Counted from the first letter of the stretch, positions 52,993 through 62,040 are shown. The stretch is 64,000 nucleotides of DNA from an uncultured Eubacteriales bacterium (GCA_948938605.1 CARAIG010000047.1:3389-67388); one strand, 5' to 3'. Notes: generated from the letters alone by a model not told the origin. A program made the numbers and translations.

Positions 52993-54468
52993 TTACCATT
53001 CGCATTCCGCCAATGCACTATCGAAAGCTTCCTTAATTCCTTTCGCAACAGAAGCTTCGTCGCTACCGGAAACTTTAACGCATTGACTAAGCAGAACTTC
53101 CATTTGGTCGCGCGCTTCCGCCGAACCATAGAAAGCAGGGGATACGAAAAATGCTTCTTTAAAATCGATACAAAGTTTTGCAGCCATACCTGCCATATTT
53201 TCAGCTGTATTAGCGTTAGCAATTATATCTGCATAGCCGTCAAGTTTGTTAACGGATTGAATAACGGGCAGGTAACCTGCCGTCGAACCGTAGCGGGCTT
53301 CAAATTCCGCATTGGTAGTAAGGTACTTAACCAACAACCACGAAGCAACAACTTCCTGCGGGTTAGCAGACTTGAATACGCAAACACTGGGGCCTTGCGA
53401 AATAACTTTTGAGTTGGCAATCGACGTATTGGCTTCCTTTTGAGGAATCATTGTAACGCCCACTTCAAACGGATACTTATTATTTTGCTTAGCCGGCACT
53501 TGCTTAGCCGCTCCGGCAGACGAACCGATAGAAATGTAAGATTTTTTACCCTCGGCGCTGGATGTAGACGTAAAGTAAGTGCTTGTATATGTGCCTTGAA
53601 GCAAATATTTGGTGGTAAACCAGTTCTTTTGATACCATCTACGAAGAGTAGTCAACATTTTTTGGTTTTGTTCGTTGTGGAACAAGTAGTGATCGCCTGT
53701 GGCGCTGGTATAACCGCTTTGATATTGTTCAAACAAAGTGATAAGCCAGTTTGAACCGGAGTCTACGCCCAAAGGAGTACAATTGGGGTCCTTATCCTTA
53801 ATGAAAGCAAGAGCATATTCCATACTTGTTTTATCGCTTGTTTCCAATCCTTGTTTTCCGTCGGTTGCAAACCAGTGATCCGGCACTTGAAGTCCCCATT
53901 GTTCGAACGACGTCTTATTGTAATACATCAATTCGGTCGACTTTGCAAATGGTAACATATACATTTTGTCGTCGCCGAAAGACTTACCTTCATTGTAGTA
54001 CGCTTCGATAAAGTCATCTTTTTGTGCGTCCGTCAACCCCAAAATTTCAGTTGTACCGTCAGCGCGTTCAACTTCTATTTGACTTTCGATAAGGCTGTCA
54101 AGCGTAACTACTGCGCGCGATTTGTTGTACATAGCCACGTGGTCAGAGTAACAGAACGCTACATTGGGAGGCTGATTAGTAGCCAACAAATTTTTGATAA
54201 GATCGCGGTTAGTATCGTAGTCGCCGCCACGAGTGTGATCAATAGTAATGTTGGGGTACAGTTCGTTAAAACCAACCAATGTTTCTTCCAAAATCGTGTT
54301 GTAATCCTGTCCCATACTAGAATAGAACTTGATTGTTACTTCACTGCCGTCATAACCGCCTTCGGGAATTTCAAAGTCGGGAATTTCATTTGGCGTACAC
54401 GCTACAAAAACAGCGCATATAGATACGACAAGTGCAACAATCAAAATGCTTGCAAAGATTTTCTTCAT
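52993..54468 (-). CDS. ABC transporter substrate-binding lipoprotein (family 1, CUT1-type)
   Basis: A 491-residue extracellular solute-binding lipoprotein (lipobox VACT), of the UgpB/MalE-like cluster. The fold pattern is clear: VTIKFYSSMGQDYNTILEET, VAFCYSDHVAMYNKSR, ELMYYNKTSFEQWGLQVPDH and the hinge/helix near VVASWLLVKYLTTNAEF. Relatives bind sugars or glycerol-phosphate compounds. It follows its two permease genes and directly precedes the nuclease lipoprotein gene, which raises the idea of a nucleoside or sugar-phosphate ligand. Ribosome site AAAGGAG. Confidence 0.92.
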   Translation of the reverse strand: MKKIFASILIVALVVSICAVFVACTPNEIPDFEIPEGGYDGSEVTIKFYSSMGQDYNTILEETLVGFNELYPNITIDHTRGGDYDTNRDLIKNLLATNQPPNVAFCYSDHVAMYNKSRAVVTLDSLIESQIEVERADGTTEILGLTDAQKDDFIEAYYNEGKSFGDDKMYMLPFAKSTELMYYNKTSFEQWGLQVPDHWFATDGKQGLETSDKTSMEYALAFIKDKDPNCTPLGVDSGSNWLITLFEQYQSGYTSATGDHYLFHNEQNQKMLTTLRRWYQKNWFTTKYLLQGTYTSTYFTSTSSAEGKKSYISIGSSAGAAKQVPAKQNNKYPFEVGVTMIPQKEANTSIANSKVISQGPSVCVFKSANPQEVVASWLLVKYLTTNAEFEARYGSTAGYLPVIQSVNKLDGYADIIANANTAENMAGMAAKLCIDFKEAFFVSPAFYGSAEARDQMEVLLSQCVKVSGSDEASVAKGIKEAFDSALAECEW

Positions 54469-54538
54469 TGTTTTCTCCTTTTTTTAGTATTTGTTGTTAG
54501 TTTGAAAATAATTTACATATAACCGTAAAATACAGTTT

Positions 54539-55654
54539 TTATCCTTTAATTCCGCTACGGGATACGCCTTTCATTATGTATTTACGAAGGAAAATAAACA
54601 CCACAAACAGAGGTATAGACACCAACGTTACAGCAGCCATTTGTACGGGGTAATTGATTTTGTCCGCATCTATCGTGCCGTCTGCCAAATACACGTAGAA
54701 TGATGTTCCACGCAAACCGTTAGTTATAAGTTGGTGAACTTCGTCGTCGGCAACCAAACGCGGCCAAATGTAACTATTCCAACTTCCCATCATTTTTAAT
54801 ATCGTAATAGATATTATTGTGGGCAAAGCCAAGGGAATCATTACTTTCCATAAATATTTAAGGTCGCTCGTTCCGTCTACCTTTGCCGCATAATACAATT
54901 CGTCGGGAATTTGCATAAAGTTTTGACGAAGCAAGTAAATGTAAAATACGCTTACAAGGAAAGGAACTATCAATGCCGTATAGGTATTGCCCCATTTGAA
55001 ATAGTTTGTAACAGTACCGAAGTTTGTAATTGTAAACAGTTCGCCGGGAATCATCATTGTTGCAAGCAAAGCGGCAAACAATGCGTTTTTACCGCGGAAT
55101 TGCAATCTAGAAAAAGCAAAAGCGGCAAGTACTGTGATAATTAAAGACAATACAGTAGATACAATGCCTACAAATACGGTGTTTACAAACAATGTTCCGA
55201 GATTTGCAGTATCAAACGCTTGCGCGTAGTTACTCCACATTATCGTCGTAGGAAAAAACGTCGGCGTCGCACGACTAGCAAATTCCCCCGTCAAAGCGTA
55301 TTCGTCATAAGTTTTAAGAGACGATATAATCATCCAATAAAACGGGAACAAAACCGATATTGCAACAGCGATAAGAAAAATATAGATTATCGTTTTAATC
55401 GTGATTTTACCCACTTTTTGCATACGGGTAATGCTGCTAATGTCACGTTCCTTCATTACGCCCTTACTTAAAACAGATGTATCGGTCAAAGCCTCCGTTA
55501 CAAGCGTGGGTTCGGTTACAACATCCGCTACGATGTTTTCCTGTTTAATTTCGCCAACTTTTTCGTCTGTCGGCACTACATCCGACGCAACAGTTACGTT
55601 CAACATTTCGTCCGTAACAGGAGTTGCAGTTTCTTTTGATTTCTTTTCAGCCAT
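54539..55654 (-). CDS. ABC sugar-type permease (MalG-like) with an 80-residue cytosolic extension
   Basis: A 371-residue inner-membrane permease with six helices from about residue 90. The EAA loop is YAAKVDGTSDLKYLWKVMIP, which docks on the ATPase. Relatives are about 280 residues; here residues 1-80 are an acidic Thr/Val/Glu-rich tail without known domain. It starts 15 bp after the first permease gene with GGGAGGTG ribosome site and precedes the binding protein. Confidence 0.92.
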   Translation of the reverse strand: MAEKKSKETATPVTDEMLNVTVASDVVPTDEKVGEIKQENIVADVVTEPTLVTEALTDTSVLSKGVMKERDISSITRMQKVGKITIKTIIYIFLIAVAISVLFPFYWMIISSLKTYDEYALTGEFASRATPTFFPTTIMWSNYAQAFDTANLGTLFVNTVFVGIVSTVLSLIITVLAAFAFSRLQFRGKNALFAALLATMMIPGELFTITNFGTVTNYFKWGNTYTALIVPFLVSVFYIYLLRQNFMQIPDELYYAAKVDGTSDLKYLWKVMIPLALPTIISITILKMMGSWNSYIWPRLVADDEVHQLITNGLRGTSFYVYLADGTIDADKINYPVQMAAVTLVSIPLFVVFIFLRKYIMKGVSRSGIKG

Positions 55655-55669
55655 AATTGCACCTCCCTT

Positions 55670-56620
55670 TTAATAATGTACGCGCTTTTTGCTTACGTAC
55701 ATATTAAGCATTGTTACTGCGAAAATTATCACAAACAATATTAACGCTCCGGCGCTAGCTCTGCCCTCGGCAGGTTTTCCGCTCATAAGATTGGTATTAA
55801 TAAAACCTACCATTGTATTTAAAGCATTTTCGCTTCCCGGAGGCCCCATATTTTCACCAAAGACGCCAACGACGCTGCTGTATTCTTTAAATCCGCCAAT
55901 GAAGCCCGTTATAATGACATATGCGAGCATCGGGGACAACATAGGCACTGTTATACGCCAGAATGTGCGGAAACGGCTTGTTCCGTCCACTTTTGCCGCT
56001 TCGTAATACTGCTTGTTTACGCTTTGAAGACCGCCAAGCAATATAAGAATTTTAAAGGGCAATGCGTTCCAAACTATGTAAACAATCATAACAAACATAT
56101 TTGCCCAGTAAGACGATCCCATATTTACCCAATTGACTGCCTTACCGCCGAAAAACTCTATTATGTTGTTTATAATACCCGCGGTACTGATTATGGGGTT
56201 TTCGCCGCCGATACCCGAACCGACCATACTGAACATTGTAGAAAATACAAGACCTATTGCAATCGTGTTGGTTACATACGGTAAAAAGTAAATTGTTTGC
56301 AACAGTCTGTTTAATGCCTTTATAGAATTAAGACAAACGGCAATAATCAAAGCCAACATAGTCGAAATAGGCACCGTAATAACTGTAAGAAGAATCGTAT
56401 TTAAAAGGCAAGTTTTAAATCCCGGATACTTTACCACCTTTACAAAATTTTGTACGCCGAAAGAAAACTTTACGCCGCCCACTTCTTCTAACAATGTGTA
56501 ATCGTCCAAAAACGCAATACGCAAAGTGTTAATAATCGGCCAAACTGTAAATATCAGCGTCAAAATTATTACGGGCGATAAATACAGCCAAGCTTTCCAT
56601 TGTTTTTTATCATCTACCAT
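55670..56620 (-). CDS. ABC sugar-type permease (MalF-like)
   Basis: A 316-residue permease with six helices and the EAA loop EAAKVDGTSRFRTFWRITVP near residue 218. It pairs with the MalG-like permease to form the transport channel. ATG has GAGGTG ribosome site; it starts 15 bp after the ATPase gene. Confidence 0.92.
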   Translation of the reverse strand: MVDDKKQWKAWLYLSPVIILTLIFTVWPIINTLRIAFLDDYTLLEEVGGVKFSFGVQNFVKVVKYPGFKTCLLNTILLTVITVPISTMLALIIAVCLNSIKALNRLLQTIYFLPYVTNTIAIGLVFSTMFSMVGSGIGGENPIISTAGIINNIIEFFGGKAVNWVNMGSSYWANMFVMIVYIVWNALPFKILILLGGLQSVNKQYYEAAKVDGTSRFRTFWRITVPMLSPMLAYVIITGFIGGFKEYSSVVGVFGENMGPPGSENALNTMVGFINTNLMSGKPAEGRASAGALILFVIIFAVTMLNMYVSKKRVHY

Positions 56621-56635
56621 TTAATCACCTCGCAA

Positions 56636-57913
56636 CTATTTGTCAGCTTTTTCCGCAGTCTTTTTTGCGGGCGCTTTTTTCGTCGTTGTTTTTATTGTAG
56701 GCTCCTTTTTTGCAGAAGCCTTTTTTGTTGTTGTCGATTTTTTAGCAGGAGCTTTTTTAGCCGCTTTTTCGGACGCCGATTCTTCTGCCGCAGGTTCTAC
56801 CGTCTTGGCAACGGGAAGTTCAAAGTAAATTCTTTCTTCCGTTTCTTCATCAAAGATAAACACCTTGTGTGATTTTAACGAAAAACGCACACAGCCTTCT
56901 GCGTCAGCTTCAATCTTGTTGTCAGCATCTACGATTGAGCGAACTTGCGGGTTAAAAGACGCTTCATTTGAAGAAACTACGCTCACGTCACGTCCCATAA
57001 CTTCAACACTGCGCAGTTGACAACGCAAAGGTCCGTTTTTATCGTAGATAAAGCCCTCGGGACGTATACCTACGGAAACATTACGGTCGTCAACGCCTTT
57101 TACATCCATAACAACGTCTTCGCCTATAATCAATTTTTGATTTTCAACCCTACCTTTAAATACGTTAATCGGCGGGGTGCCCAAGAATTTAGCAACGAAC
57201 AGGTTAACGGGATTGTCGTAAACATCCTGAGGCTTACCTATTTGCTGCACCACACCCAATTTCATAACGACAATGAAGTCCGAAATAGACATGGCTTCTT
57301 CCTGGTCGTGAGTGACGAATACGGTTGTAATGCCTGTTTCACGCTGAATACGTTTGATTTCTTCACGTGTTTGCAAACGTAAACGTGCGTCTAAGTTGGA
57401 CAAAGGTTCGTCCAAAAGCAAAACTCTGGGCATCTTAACCAATGCGCGGGCAATTGCAACACGCTGTTGTTGTCCGCCCGACAACTCGTTAGGTTTACGA
57501 TTCATCAATTCGTCAATTTGAACAAGCTTTGCCGCTTGATACGCCCTTTCCAGCATTTCAGTTTTGGTAAGTTTATCCTTACCCTTGAAATTTTGCAAAG
57601 GGAATAGAATATTTTGTTTTACCGTCATATGCGGATACAACGCATAGTTTTGGAACACAAGCCCTACCCCACGGTTTTCTGGCGAAAGTTCGGTAACATC
57701 GTCATCGCCGAAGAAAATTTTACCGCTGGACGGTTTTTGCAAACCGCATATCATATACAGCGTGGTGCTTTTTCCGCAGCCTGACGGCCCCAATAAACCG
57801 ATAAGTTTTCCGTCGGGAATTTCGTAATTAAACTTATTGACCGCAACGACCTCTTGTCCGTTTTTTGTTCTGCTTGGAAAAATCTTGGTTATGTCTTGCA
57901 AAACAACTTTCAT
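56636..57913 (-). CDS. ABC transporter ATP-binding protein (UgpC/MsmK type) with a Lys/Ala-rich tail
   Basis: A 425-residue ATPase that powers the transporter. Walker A GPSGCGKSTT near residue 40, signature LSGGQQQRVAIARAL near 143, Walker B VLLLDEPLSNLDA, H-loop VFVTHDQEEAMS, and a C-terminal TOBE-like regulatory domain. Relatives end near residue 370; this one adds about 52 residues of KAPAKK/KKEPT-type low complexity, like the N-terminus of the M60-like protease. ATG with GGGAG. ATPase, permeases and binding protein are all in one group, which is less usual because MsmK-type ATPases are often encoded apart. Confidence 0.93.
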   Translation of the reverse strand: MKVVLQDITKIFPSRTKNGQEVVAVNKFNYEIPDGKLIGLLGPSGCGKSTTLYMICGLQKPSSGKIFFGDDDVTELSPENRGVGLVFQNYALYPHMTVKQNILFPLQNFKGKDKLTKTEMLERAYQAAKLVQIDELMNRKPNELSGGQQQRVAIARALVKMPRVLLLDEPLSNLDARLRLQTREEIKRIQRETGITTVFVTHDQEEAMSISDFIVVMKLGVVQQIGKPQDVYDNPVNLFVAKFLGTPPINVFKGRVENQKLIIGEDVVMDVKGVDDRNVSVGIRPEGFIYDKNGPLRCQLRSVEVMGRDVSVVSSNEASFNPQVRSIVDADNKIEADAEGCVRFSLKSHKVFIFDEETEERIYFELPVAKTVEPAAEESASEKAAKKAPAKKSTTTKKASAKKEPTIKTTTKKAPAKKTAEKADK

Positions 57914-57961
57914 AACATTACTCCCTTGTAATTAGTATATTTGTTAACAAGTACTGATGTA

Positions 57962-58495
57962 CTATTGATTACTCTGCGCGTCGTCCGCTTTGGAAACCGA
58001 TTCGTCAACGGAATCGGTTTGTTGTAATTCCACAACGTTACTTTTACTGTGAGCGCCGTCTTCCTTTAACGTTGCAGTCAAAACGATATTGGCAGCTTGC
58101 ACTGCCGTAGCCAAATAGCTAAACACCAAAGCTATAATTATCGACGCCTTAGCGGCTTCATACTCAGTTTTTTTAGCCAAACCGGCTTTTCTCAACTTTT
58201 CCAGTGCCTCAACGTAAAAATTCGACGTGCTAAACAAATGATAATAAACGATTAGTCCGATAGCCAAAGCCAATCCCAAACCCTTCATAATAAACATAAC
58301 GACAGGTTTTTCGTTAAAATTATTTGAAAAGAAAAATACTATCGCACTACCGAAACAAAGCAATACGGATATAATAAGATTGCCCGAATTGTTTTTAAAG
58401 GTCAGGTCTGACATAACAATAAATATCAAACCACCAGTAAACATAATTAACACGCCGATGAATAGCGTTATATTTTTTAATTTCGATTTTAACAT
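57962..58495 (-). CDS. Small integral membrane protein upstream of the ABC transporter
   Basis: A 177-residue protein with four predicted membrane helices (about residues 10-28, 40-56, 68-86 and 118-142) and a polar C-terminal tail (residues 145-177). No family recognised. It lies 38 bp after the RDD gene and 48 bp before the ATPase gene on the same strand, so it is probably part of the operon and could be an accessory membrane subunit. The start follows TGGAGG. Confidence 0.75.
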   Translation of the reverse strand: MLKSKLKNITLFIGVLIMFTGGLIFIVMSDLTFKNNSGNLIISVLLCFGSAIVFFFSNNFNEKPVVMFIMKGLGLALAIGLIVYYHLFSTSNFYVEALEKLRKAGLAKKTEYEAAKASIIIALVFSYLATAVQAANIVLTATLKEDGAHSKSNVVELQQTDSVDESVSKADDAQSNQ

Positions 58496-58533
58496 TTTTC
58501 CTCCATCTTGTTACTATCCGTTAAAACTTGCAA

Positions 58534-59298
58534 TTAATACGTCGATTTTTTCACTTCTTCCTGATGTAAACTTTCCTTATATTCCATCAATTCGTCGTAA
58601 GTGGTGAATACCATTTGAGTCTGCATATCCACTACTGCTGTATTTGAGAGGACATCGTGAATGCAGGAATTGGTTTTGGTTGCGATAACCACAGCAAGCT
58701 GCAATACAACAAGCAAACCCAACACTATCAAACCCGTTATGCCTAAAATATTGTTATAGAACACCATATAAAGCAACAATATGGGAACCATTGTTTCTAT
58801 TGTATATTTACCCAAAATCGACCTGACGAACAATGCAAACGTAGACATTTTTACACTGTTTTTGAACACAACACCTAAATTGAATACTTTTTTTCCAACA
58901 GTTCTGCCATTTTTCAAACAAAGAGGAATAATAAATTCCACAATAATAATAGGGATAAGCGCGCTAAATGTTATTATCAGTAACGGTAAAGTAAGCACTT
59001 GATTGTATGCGTTTTTCGCATCTTCGTTGCTGAAAAAATCTTGCACAGCTTCATTATACCTTACTACATATTCCTCAGTTTGCTTGTTTAATTCTTCTTG
59101 TGAAATTAAAAGATCGACATTGTGTTTTTCACCGAATTCGACGTAATATTTTTGCAACGCATCGGAATGTTTTTCAATTCCTGTAATAAGAGCCATCAAA
59201 TACATTACGCCAACAGCCAAAATAACTATTAATATAAAATCCAACAACCAAGCGGAAATTCTTTTTAATATACTTGCTTTTTGTAAATCGTAAATCAT
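58534..59298 (-). CDS. RDD-family membrane protein
   Basis: A 254-residue protein with four to five membrane helices. The first helix is preceded by the RDD-like pattern SILKRISAWLLDFILIVIL (Arg and Asp as in RDD domains), and KNGRTVGKKVFNLGVV fits the conserved G.T.GK motif of the family. A long polar loop lies near residues 45-95. RDD proteins are proposed transporters or ion exchangers; the role here is unknown. First gene of the presumed transporter operon, with GAGGT ribosome site. Confidence 0.83.
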   Translation of the reverse strand: MIYDLQKASILKRISAWLLDFILIVILAVGVMYLMALITGIEKHSDALQKYYVEFGEKHNVDLLISQEELNKQTEEYVVRYNEAVQDFFSNEDAKNAYNQVLTLPLLIITFSALIPIIIVEFIIPLCLKNGRTVGKKVFNLGVVFKNSVKMSTFALFVRSILGKYTIETMVPILLLYMVFYNNILGITGLIVLGLLVVLQLAVVIATKTNSCIHDVLSNTAVVDMQTQMVFTTYDELMEYKESLHQEEVKKSTY

Positions 59299-59328
59299 TA
59301 ATTTACCTCAAATTCCGCCCCGTTTTGC

Positions 59329-59334
59329 ATTATA
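59329..59334 (-). promoter_or_regulatory. Possible -10 box for the transporter operon
   Basis: TATAAT on the minus strand, about 30 bp before the RDD ATG. The -35 at 17 bp is poor, so an activator may be needed. Confidence 0.45.
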
Positions 59335-59445
59335 ATCCGACAAACAGCAACATATTTTGCACTTTTGCGCAAATCGTTCGCATTACAGCGACGATACCGT
59401 TTTTGCCGTCCGATGTTCCCCAAAACATTACCGTTGACGCAACAA

Positions 59446-59479
59446 TAAAAAAAGCACTATTCTAGAATAAAATAGTGCT
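59446..59479 (-). terminator. Terminator overlapping the end of a small ORF
   Basis: AGCACTATT / AATAGTGCT (arms 59471-59479 and 59453-59461) followed by a run of T on the minus strand. It separates the small ORF from the transporter operon. Confidence 0.88.
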
Positions 59480-59548
59480 CGTAAAATAAGGGTGCGACAA
59501 GCCAACCTTAAAGAATGCCGTATTAAGATACTGGATCGTTTGTGACAT
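59462..59548 (-). CDS. Candidate 28-residue small protein
   Basis: ATG at 59548 has AAGGAG seven bases ahead. The product MSQTIQYLNTAFFKVGLSHP ends YFTSTILF. The stop TAG lies in the loop of the terminator hairpin, as in many compact small-protein genes or leader peptides. A promoter (TTGCTT, 17 bp, TAGACT) is at 59589-59617. No homologue is known to me. It could be a leader peptide that controls read-through into the transporter operon, or a stand-alone peptide. Confidence 0.55.
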   Translation of the reverse strand: MSQTIQYLNTAFFKVGLSHPYFTSTILF

Positions 59549-59588
59549 CTCGCTACTCCTTGTCAAATGCTTTTAAAGGTACTAATAT

Positions 59589-59617
59589 AGTCTACCATAC
59601 ATTCTGCAAAAAAGCAA
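59589..59617 (-). promoter_or_regulatory. Promoter of the 28-residue ORF
   Basis: TTGCTT (59612-59617), 17 bp, TAGACT (59589-59594). Confidence 0.5.
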
Positions 59618-59731
59618 TACTAAAACATCAAATTGCAAAATAGTTTTTTATTTATTGCCGCAATTTTCGCTCATTTTCATATAGGTTTGCAACAAAAATT
59701 TCACATATATAACAAGTAACACTCAACCTTG

Positions 59732-61555
59732 CTAAGCATACGTCCATTTACCCGAGGCATTAAACGTCAACTTGACGCTTTGCGTAAGTTTCGAAACCGA
59801 TGTGTTGTTGTTGTCAATAGTATAATCCGAACAAGCAACATTAATATTAGACAGCAAATAGTCCCGCGTTATTTGACGATAATTGTAAATCTGTCCGTTT
59901 TTTGTAAGCGCAACCGGCTTAAAGTTGTTGCTTTCAAACGCCGACGGAAAATAATTATAGTTGCGGTAAGAATTTTGGTGGAACAGCAAGTAGTCAATAA
60001 CGGCAATTTTGTAGTACTCTTTACTTTCTATGGCGACGCCCGAAACCCGCCAAAAATAGTTGCCGTATTTTACTTCGTTAATAATTTCGCTTCCCTTTAC
60101 CCTTGCCACATAAACGATGTTATCAAACGGTATTGCTTCGTAAAGTTCGGAATACGTTATTTCACCGCTATACAAACTGTTACGGGCAGTGTTGACCATG
60201 GCAAGCGCAATGTCGTCATATCCTTGGTTAATTGCATATTCCGCAATGGCTCGGCTGACAAGTCGGGCTATATCGGGGTTGCGATCCAAATACGCATCCG
60301 TCTTGGCCACTATTTGATTGCGTTCGTCCTTGATTTGCGCGTTGGAATTGTCAATCATTTCGTCCACTACGTACAAATTAGGCCAAGAATTTTGACGGTA
60401 AATATTTTCGTTTGCGTTGTATGTGATATTGCCGTTTGCGTCCACCGTAAGTTTGACGTGCGAAACGTTTGTGCCGTAACTGCCCCCTTGAATAAAGGGG
60501 ATTCCGTCCACGATGTAATTTTGCTGACGGTGAGTGTGTGCGCAAAAAACGGCATCGACATATTGGGATAACCCTGCCGATGACGACGGGCATTCGTTGT
60601 TTTCCTGTTCGCCAACTAACGCTTGCGGACCGACGTGCGCGCTGACGACTACAACGTCGCAGTCTTTTTCATCGCGCAATTCCTGCGCCAATTCCTTAAT
60701 AATGGGCAACGGTTCCTTAAAACCGATTGTCTGCACAAGATTGGACGAAATAGACGTAATTTGGTCCGATCCTATTACTCCTATAATACCCACTTTTAAA
60801 CCGTTATTCAACGTCTTTACAACATACTTTTGAGCAAGTTCGTCGGCAAATGTGCCCCAAGTTTTTGTAGCCGCATCCCAATGGTAGATGTTTGCGCCTA
60901 AAAACGGAACGGAACTTTGGCTTGCCAAAGTTTGCAAATTGTCCAACCCCCAGTCAAACTCGTGGTTGCCAAACGTAAATGCGTCAAAGCCTATTTGCGA
61001 CATACAGCGCGAAAGCAAACTGCCGTAATTCCAGTTGGATTCCATCGAGCCTTGAAACATATCGCCCGAATTTAACAATACGGTGTCGGGGTTTTGGTTT
61101 ACGCGTTCCTTTAAATATCCCCCCACCTGAGATATTACGTCGGTTGCGCCGTGAAAGTCGTTAATTGCGTACAAGTCGACGGTTCTTTCTTCCGACGTCA
61201 GCTTGTCGATAATTTGTGTGTCGAAAATTTTGCTGCATACGGAACATTGATAATTTCTAATGCCCGTTGACGTTATTGTAGGGGAAACGGCAACAACCCA
61301 CTTTTTACTGTGGACGTCTTCCTGAACGGTTTGCTTACAATCCGAACACACCTTCCAATGTTTATTTTCGTCAAACTGCCAGTCGCCCGTTGTGTGCTTG
61401 TGCGTATCATCGGGAGGATTGACAGGCGGCTTATCGGACGGATTGTTAGGAGGATTGATAACGCCTGGGAAAATGCCGCAAGCAGACAACATAAAAACAG
61501 ACATTGCCAATGCCAGCAACAATATAACGGCTGTAATTTTTTTAAAACTTTTCAT
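59732..61555 (-). CDS. Surface 5'-nucleotidase/metallophosphatase lipoprotein (UshA family)
   Basis: A 607-residue lipoprotein (lipobox LSAC, Cys near 26) with a Pro/Asn-rich linker, a CxxC double knuckle (CSDCKQ, CSVCSK), then a metallophosphatase domain: AINDFHG, LLNSGDMFQGS, TFGNHEFDWG, VVVSAHVGPQ and FCAHTHRQQ supply all metal ligands. The C-terminal 5'-nucleotidase domain follows (NTARNSLYSGEITYSELYEA, IPFDNIVYVARVKGSEI). It should release phosphate from nucleotides at the cell surface, giving nucleosides. Ribosome site GGAGG. Separate promoter region, but same strand and next to the nuclease/ABC group. Confidence 0.92.
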   Translation of the reverse strand: MKSFKKITAVILLLALAMSVFMLSACGIFPGVINPPNNPSDKPPVNPPDDTHKHTTGDWQFDENKHWKVCSDCKQTVQEDVHSKKWVVAVSPTITSTGIRNYQCSVCSKIFDTQIIDKLTSEERTVDLYAINDFHGATDVISQVGGYLKERVNQNPDTVLLNSGDMFQGSMESNWNYGSLLSRCMSQIGFDAFTFGNHEFDWGLDNLQTLASQSSVPFLGANIYHWDAATKTWGTFADELAQKYVVKTLNNGLKVGIIGVIGSDQITSISSNLVQTIGFKEPLPIIKELAQELRDEKDCDVVVVSAHVGPQALVGEQENNECPSSSAGLSQYVDAVFCAHTHRQQNYIVDGIPFIQGGSYGTNVSHVKLTVDANGNITYNANENIYRQNSWPNLYVVDEMIDNSNAQIKDERNQIVAKTDAYLDRNPDIARLVSRAIAEYAINQGYDDIALAMVNTARNSLYSGEITYSELYEAIPFDNIVYVARVKGSEIINEVKYGNYFWRVSGVAIESKEYYKIAVIDYLLFHQNSYRNYNYFPSAFESNNFKPVALTKNGQIYNYRQITRDYLLSNINVACSDYTIDNNNTSVSKLTQSVKLTFNASGKWTYA

Positions 61556-61630
61556 TTCGTCCTCCGACGCAATTTACTTAAAATATTACTTTGTATTCCG
61601 TAATATATTCACACAAACAGCAAATCAAAT

Positions 61631-61791
61631 ATTAAACGTATTTAAACTCGGTTGCGTATTCTATATATCACACACGTGCGAAACAAAATCCATATTTTTA
61701 ACCATTCGCGTGATGTGTTGTATAATGGTTACTAATAGTAATTAATTGTCATTAACGGTATTTAAACGTGGTTGTATATATCATTATATCA
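61631..61791. repeat. Two imperfect 41-bp direct repeats upstream of the 5'-nucleotidase gene
   Basis: ATTAAACGTATTTAAACTCG at 61631 and ATTAACGGTATTTAAACGTG at 61751, each continuing GGTTG then TATATATCA or TATATCAC. Spacing is 120 bp. They may be operator sites or duplicated promoter parts. Confidence 0.55.
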
Positions 61792-61883
61792 CAATCGACG
61801 CAAATTTGGCAATGCTATTTTTTAATTGCCGTTTTGCATCAAAAGGCAAAGAATATATTTTTACACAACTTGCGTGCAAGATG

Positions 61884-61912
61884 TTGCATTTTTTTTTAAA
61901 ATGTAGTATTAT
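61884..61912 (+). promoter_or_regulatory. Promoter ahead of the tRNA-Pro region
   Basis: TTGCAT (61884-61889), 17 bp, TATTAT (61907-61912), about 10 bp before the 5' tRNA fragment. Confidence 0.6.
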
Positions 61913-61921
61913 ATACAAGCA

Positions 61922-62040
61922 TCTGGGTGTAGCACAGTTTGGGAATTTGCGTTTGGCAAATCAACACAGCGTGTTGTTTGTAGCAAATTCCGCAAGAGCT
62001 ATGCTCGCAGCGCGGAACAGCCGAAGGCGCTAACAAACTG
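61922..62040 (+). pseudogene. 5' fragment of tRNA-Pro joined to a palindromic insert
   Basis: CTGGGTGTAGCACAGTTTGG matches the first 20 bases of the intact tRNA-Pro with one change. It then runs into a nested inverted repeat: CAGTTTG / CAAACTG outside, GGAATTTGC (61942-61950) / GCAAATTCC (61983-61991) inside and CAACAC-AGC-GTGTTG at the tip. The break falls in the D loop. Confidence 0.65.

Noticed and set aside
61746..62033. 95-codon plus-strand ORF
   Set aside because: Runs through the tRNA-like fragment and palindrome; the peptide mirrors those sequences and has no ribosome site.
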